Shown here: one piece after another, positions 22,900-25,853 of the stretch
Position numbering within the stretch: the stretch's first letter is position 1
Layout: each line of letters opens with the position of its first letter
NCBI GenBank assembly: GCA_016287555.1
Contig: JAEFAK010000004.1
Coordinates: 1-25,853, forward strand
DNA from: Oscillospiraceae bacterium
GTDB taxonomy: Bacteria; Bacillota; Clostridia; Oscillospirales; Oscillospiraceae
Direction of reading: 5' to 3'
Length of the DNA stretch: 25,853 bases
Translations under genes and position numbers: made by a program
The notes under the pieces: generated by a model
Databases searched by the model: none
What the model saw: only the letters and a program-made list of their open reading frames with translations
What the model was told of the DNA's origin: nothing

Positions 22900-25086
22900 A
22901 TGAAAAAGAAAACGATATCTCTGCTCCTCGCTGCGCTGGTGCTTGTGAGCATACTGAGCGCCTGCGCAGGCACGGGACCGTCGGCGACGCCCGGCGGCGA
23001 TTTGAACGAACCCGGTACCGGCTCGCTTTTTGCCGGAGGCACAGGGACCGCCGACGACCCCTGGCAGATAGCGACGGCCGAACAGCTCGACCGCGTCCGC
23101 GACGATCTGACCGCGCATTACGTTCTGATTGCCGATATCGATCTGTCCGGCTATGACAATTGGGCCCCGATCGGAGCCTTTCAGCCCCTCTCCGATGCGC
23201 CGGAGGACGCCGAGGTCCCGCATCCCGATTATGCGTTTACCGGCACCTTCGACGGAGCGGGGCATACGGTTTCCAAGCTGAAGGTCGCCTCTGAAGCGCC
23301 TATGGGCGCCGGCCTTTTCGGCTGCGCTTCCGGTACGGAAAACGGCGCTGCGTACATAGGCAATTTCACGCTCAAAGACGTAAACGTTTCCGGGGCATAT
23401 CTGGTGGGCGGCGCCGTGGGTCTCCAGTTTATGAATTGCCCCGTTTCGGATATTCAACTTGTCGGAGATAACAAGCTGACCGGTATGCAGGGGATAGGCG
23501 GTATAGTCGGGACCGGATTTGATCTTATCTCAAACTGCATCGCGACCGCCGATATAACCGTACTCGGCGACGACGGCGCATGCGCGGGGCTTATCGCCGG
23601 CGGAACGACCATGAGCTCCATCAAAAACTGCGAATCCATCGGCGGCAGCATCCGCGCAGAGGGCAATGCGACTTGGGGCTTCGGAGCTCTCTGCGGCGCG
23701 CCGTGGGGAGCTGCAGAGATGACCGACTGCAGGGCAAGCGGTACTGAGATCACCGTCAGCGGAGAGAACAATCGCCTTGTCGGCGGTCTGGCGGGCTTCT
23801 GCGGCACTTATGATCCGACCGCGCCTGCGCAGATCTCCGGCTGCACGGTCGAAGACGTGACCATCGTCGTATCTGATACGACGGATTCGGTCGGCGGTCT
23901 TGTCGGTGCGGGTAAGGAAATGATGGAGGGCAGCGACGTGATGTCCTCCTTCGCGATCGTCGGCTGCGCCGTTTCCGGAAGCATCACGGGCGGCAGAGAT
24001 TTCGTGGACGCCGTCGTCGGCGACCCCGCCTGCGCCGTTTCCGTAGACTGCGAGGGCGGCATGACGGTTCATGCCGCGTCAGCCGACGCCGAAAGCCTTG
24101 GAGGAATTTTCCCCTCCGTTGCCGGCGATAACGGCACCACCTACGTCAGCCTGTTCGATGTGATCATCAGCGACACGTGGACGCCTGTCTGGACGGACTA
24201 TGTCGCCGCGGTCGTCGGGGAAGACTACGCCGCAGATATGACCTCCGCCCTGCAAGGCGCCATCACGTCGGAACTCTACGGCGAGGCGGCTGTGGCCGCT
24301 TTTGCCGACGGAGGCTACGCCTTCGACTGCGATTTCATCAACGGCGCAGAGAAAATCACGTTCCGGGACGATACCGTCACTGTCGAGAGAACGGACGGCG
24401 CCGCCGAAACTCATACATACGAATATCTTGGAAAATACAGCGTCGGCGGGACCGAGACCATGATGTATCAGGGAACGGAGATATCCATGGCGTTCCCGGT
24501 GGACGTATACAAAAGCGCCAACGAAGCTGGAGAGTTCAACTATTTCCTCCTGCGGGAAGACACCATGGAAGAGACTTACCATATCGAGTTCCGCTACGGA
24601 CGTGATCTCGAAGAACTGCAGGGCTATCTGGTAGGACCTTACGCCTACTGGCTTGCGGCAGGGATAGACGAAGACGCCGACGAAGAGACGATATGCCGCG
24701 TTATCGCGCTGTTCTGCCTGGAAAACATGGACTATTCCGCGCATACCGAAGCTGCGCTGAAGCAGCTCGGCGAGCTCGGCTTCGCGGGCACATGGAAAGC
24801 GGACCTCTCCGGGTTCGGGGAGGAATACGCCTCCGTTGAGCTGAGTATGACGATCGACGAAAACGGCCACGGCATAACGCTGATGAACGGCGCGCAGACT
24901 GCCGACTTTGAAGCCTACGCGGTGGACAGCGGTGACAAGGGCGACGGCGAAGGGATCTACGTGGCGTACAGCAATCTGGAATACGAAGCGGAAGCCGCGC
25001 CTTATACGATAACTGTGAACGACGACGGTCAAACGGTGCTGACGCTCACGGCGGACGACGGTATCATCAGCTGGATCCTGCAATAA
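22900..25086 (+). CDS. Lipoprotein with GLUG-type beta-helix and ZinT-like domain
   Basis: A 728-residue exported lipoprotein; the signal peptide ends in lipobox LSAC (Cys22). Residues about 45-400 read as a GLUG-type beta-helix: GGTGTADDPWQIATAEQLDRVR, YVLIADIDLSG, FTGTFDGAGHTV, GLFG, then repeated GG-x-VG turns with cysteine-rich rungs. Residues about 418-608 resemble ZinT, the lipocalin-like zinc/cadmium-binding domain also fused to AdcA: WTPVWTDYVAAV, YAFDCDFINGAEKITFRDDTVTVE, FNYFLLREDTMEETYHIEFRYGRDLEELQGYLVGPYAYWLAAGI. Only one histidine (561) of ZinT's HFHIF cluster remains, so metal binding is uncertain. Residues 625-728 (GTWKADLSG onward) form a further beta-rich domain. The ATG has AGGAGG nine bases upstream. 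The membrane protein gene follows after 48 bp. The beta-helix call is firm; the ZinT call is by eye. Confidence 0.75.
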   Translation: MKKKTISLLLAALVLVSILSACAGTGPSATPGGDLNEPGTGSLFAGGTGTADDPWQIATAEQLDRVRDDLTAHYVLIADIDLSGYDNWAPIGAFQPLSDAPEDAEVPHPDYAFTGTFDGAGHTVSKLKVASEAPMGAGLFGCASGTENGAAYIGNFTLKDVNVSGAYLVGGAVGLQFMNCPVSDIQLVGDNKLTGMQGIGGIVGTGFDLISNCIATADITVLGDDGACAGLIAGGTTMSSIKNCESIGGSIRAEGNATWGFGALCGAPWGAAEMTDCRASGTEITVSGENNRLVGGLAGFCGTYDPTAPAQISGCTVEDVTIVVSDTTDSVGGLVGAGKEMMEGSDVMSSFAIVGCAVSGSITGGRDFVDAVVGDPACAVSVDCEGGMTVHAASADAESLGGIFPSVAGDNGTTYVSLFDVIISDTWTPVWTDYVAAVVGEDYAADMTSALQGAITSELYGEAAVAAFADGGYAFDCDFINGAEKITFRDDTVTVERTDGAAETHTYEYLGKYSVGGTETMMYQGTEISMAFPVDVYKSANEAGEFNYFLLREDTMEETYHIEFRYGRDLEELQGYLVGPYAYWLAAGIDEDADEETICRVIALFCLENMDYSAHTEAALKQLGELGFAGTWKADLSGFGEEYASVELSMTIDENGHGITLMNGAQTADFEAYAVDSGDKGDGEGIYVAYSNLEYEAEAAPYTITVNDDGQTVLTLTADDGIISWILQ

Positions 25087-25134
25087 GCAGCGCCTGCTTT
25101 GAGACGATGTTTGCGATAGAAAAGGGGTATCGTT

Positions 25135-25707
25135 ATGAAAAAAGTCCCGGTATTTAAGATACTCATAGCCGCGATCATTCATATAGCCCTGTTCGTGGTC
25201 GGTTCGGTCTGCGGGCTGATCCATCCCGCGTGTTACGCGTTCGTCGGCACGATCCTGCCGATACTGTTCGCCTTCGTGTACCTCTATGTATGTGCAAATA
25301 TGCGCTGCTTCGGGGCCGCGCTCAGCCTCAACGGTTTCGCTCTGATCGTCGGTCTGATCGCAGGCGAGGGCAATCTGCCGCTGATCATAGGACTGATCGG
25401 TCTGGCTCTGATCGCGGAGCTCATCCGAAAGCTGAAAGGGTATGAGACGCTGAAGGGCGTTCGTTGGAGCTTTATCCCCTTTGCGTTCTCGTTCTACGCT
25501 TACGCCTTTCATTGGTGGACCGATACGGAAGCCTCTCTCGCCGAAGCGCTTGAGGAGATGCCGGCCGGGTATGCCGACAAAATGGCGTCGGTCATAGGCG
25601 ACGTCCGCCTCCTTATAGTCATGCTCATTCTGGTCGTTCCCGTTGCCATGCTCGCAATGAGACTCGCCGAAAAGGTGATGAAGAAGCAGACGGCCAAGCT
25701 TAGATAG
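25135..25707 (+). CDS. Trep_Strep/MptD-like integral membrane protein (possible ECF S component)
   Basis: A 190-residue protein with five or six hydrophobic segments (about residues 8-28, 35-53, 60-75, 80-98, 108-124 and 160-178). Length, the early glycine/proline-bearing helices, LIGLALIAELIRKLKGYETLKG in the middle and the AFHWWTD...AEALEEMPAGYADKM loop resemble the Trep_Strep (MptD) family. That family is proposed to be substrate-binding subunits of energy-coupling-factor transporters. Such subunits often stand alone and share an EcfAA'T module encoded elsewhere; none is in the window. It is cotranscribed with the lipoprotein, with AAAGGGG seven bases before the ATG. The substrate is unknown and the family call is by eye. 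Confidence 0.65.
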   Translation: MKKVPVFKILIAAIIHIALFVVGSVCGLIHPACYAFVGTILPILFAFVYLYVCANMRCFGAALSLNGFALIVGLIAGEGNLPLIIGLIGLALIAELIRKLKGYETLKGVRWSFIPFAFSFYAYAFHWWTDTEASLAEALEEMPAGYADKMASVIGDVRLLIVMLILVVPVAMLAMRLAEKVMKKQTAKLR

Positions 25708-25759
25708 ATCCGAGGACCGGGTCAGACCCGGAACGATCCCTCTGTCCCGTTTCCAATCA

Positions 25760-25808
25760 AAACGCATAAAGAGCCTGCGGCATTTCGCCGCAGGCTCTTT
25801 ATGCGTTT
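25760..25808. terminator. Terminator with perfect 21-bp stem
   Basis: Arms at 25760-25780 and 25788-25808 pair without mismatch around a 7-nt loop. It ends the lipoprotein/membrane protein transcript. Its top 11 bp equal those of the argF terminator. The remaining 45 bp of the window show nothing. Confidence 0.8.
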
Positions 25809-25853
25809 ATCGGAACCCGGAGCATGGAAGAGGCGCGGGGAAAAGAGTCCCTT

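Overview
The window is 25.9 kb of GC-rich bacterial DNA, almost certainly from a high-GC anaerobic member of the Firmicutes (Clostridia). The grounds are strong AGGAGG-type ribosome binding sites, sigma-A-like promoters, an RqcP (YabO) S4 protein, a NupNOPQ/BMP-type nucleoside transporter, a CtfAB-type CoA-transferase, an AhrC/ArgR-like operator and a Trep_Strep-family membrane protein. An order-level assignment is not supportable. No phage, CRISPR or complete mobile element is visible; only a possible insertion-sequence end lies at the left edge.

Region 1 (1-2030, minus strand): a membrane acyltransferase, an AqpZ-type aquaporin and tRNA-Ser(CGA). The aquaporin start lies only 17 bp beyond the tRNA's terminator. 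Region 2 (2150-10130) is a purine/nucleoside acquisition locus. A plus-strand ABC operon (one double ATPase, two permeases, genes overlapping by 8 and 4 nt) meets minus-strand genes for xanthine phosphoribosyltransferase (xpt), an unusual cytoplasmic protein fusing a ParB-like domain to a BMP solute-binding domain, and the BMP lipoprotein that probably feeds the transporter. A small one-helix membrane protein with a structured leader lies between.

Region 3 (10213-12850, plus): an M3-family oligoendopeptidase, a four-helix membrane protein of unknown function and rqcP, ending in a bidirectional terminator. Region 4 (12874-14366, minus): a two-subunit CoA-transferase with its own promoter. Region 5 (14535-22476, plus): a complete arginine pathway operon argG-H-C-J-B-D-F. 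ArgJ makes it an acetyl-recycling route, and a candidate ArgR box overlaps the -35 element. It converts glutamate to ornithine, and ornithine plus carbamoyl phosphate to arginine.

Region 6 (22585-25808, plus) is the most unusual part: a two-gene unit under a strong promoter whose start site is covered by a perfect 18-bp palindrome, with a related palindromic element further down a roughly 280-nt leader. It encodes a large lipoprotein that appears to combine a GLUG-type beta-helix with a ZinT-like metal-binding fold, followed by a Trep_Strep/ECF-S-like membrane protein. The unit is bracketed by two terminators sharing the same 11-bp arms. A metal-responsive uptake function is the leading hypothesis, not an established one.
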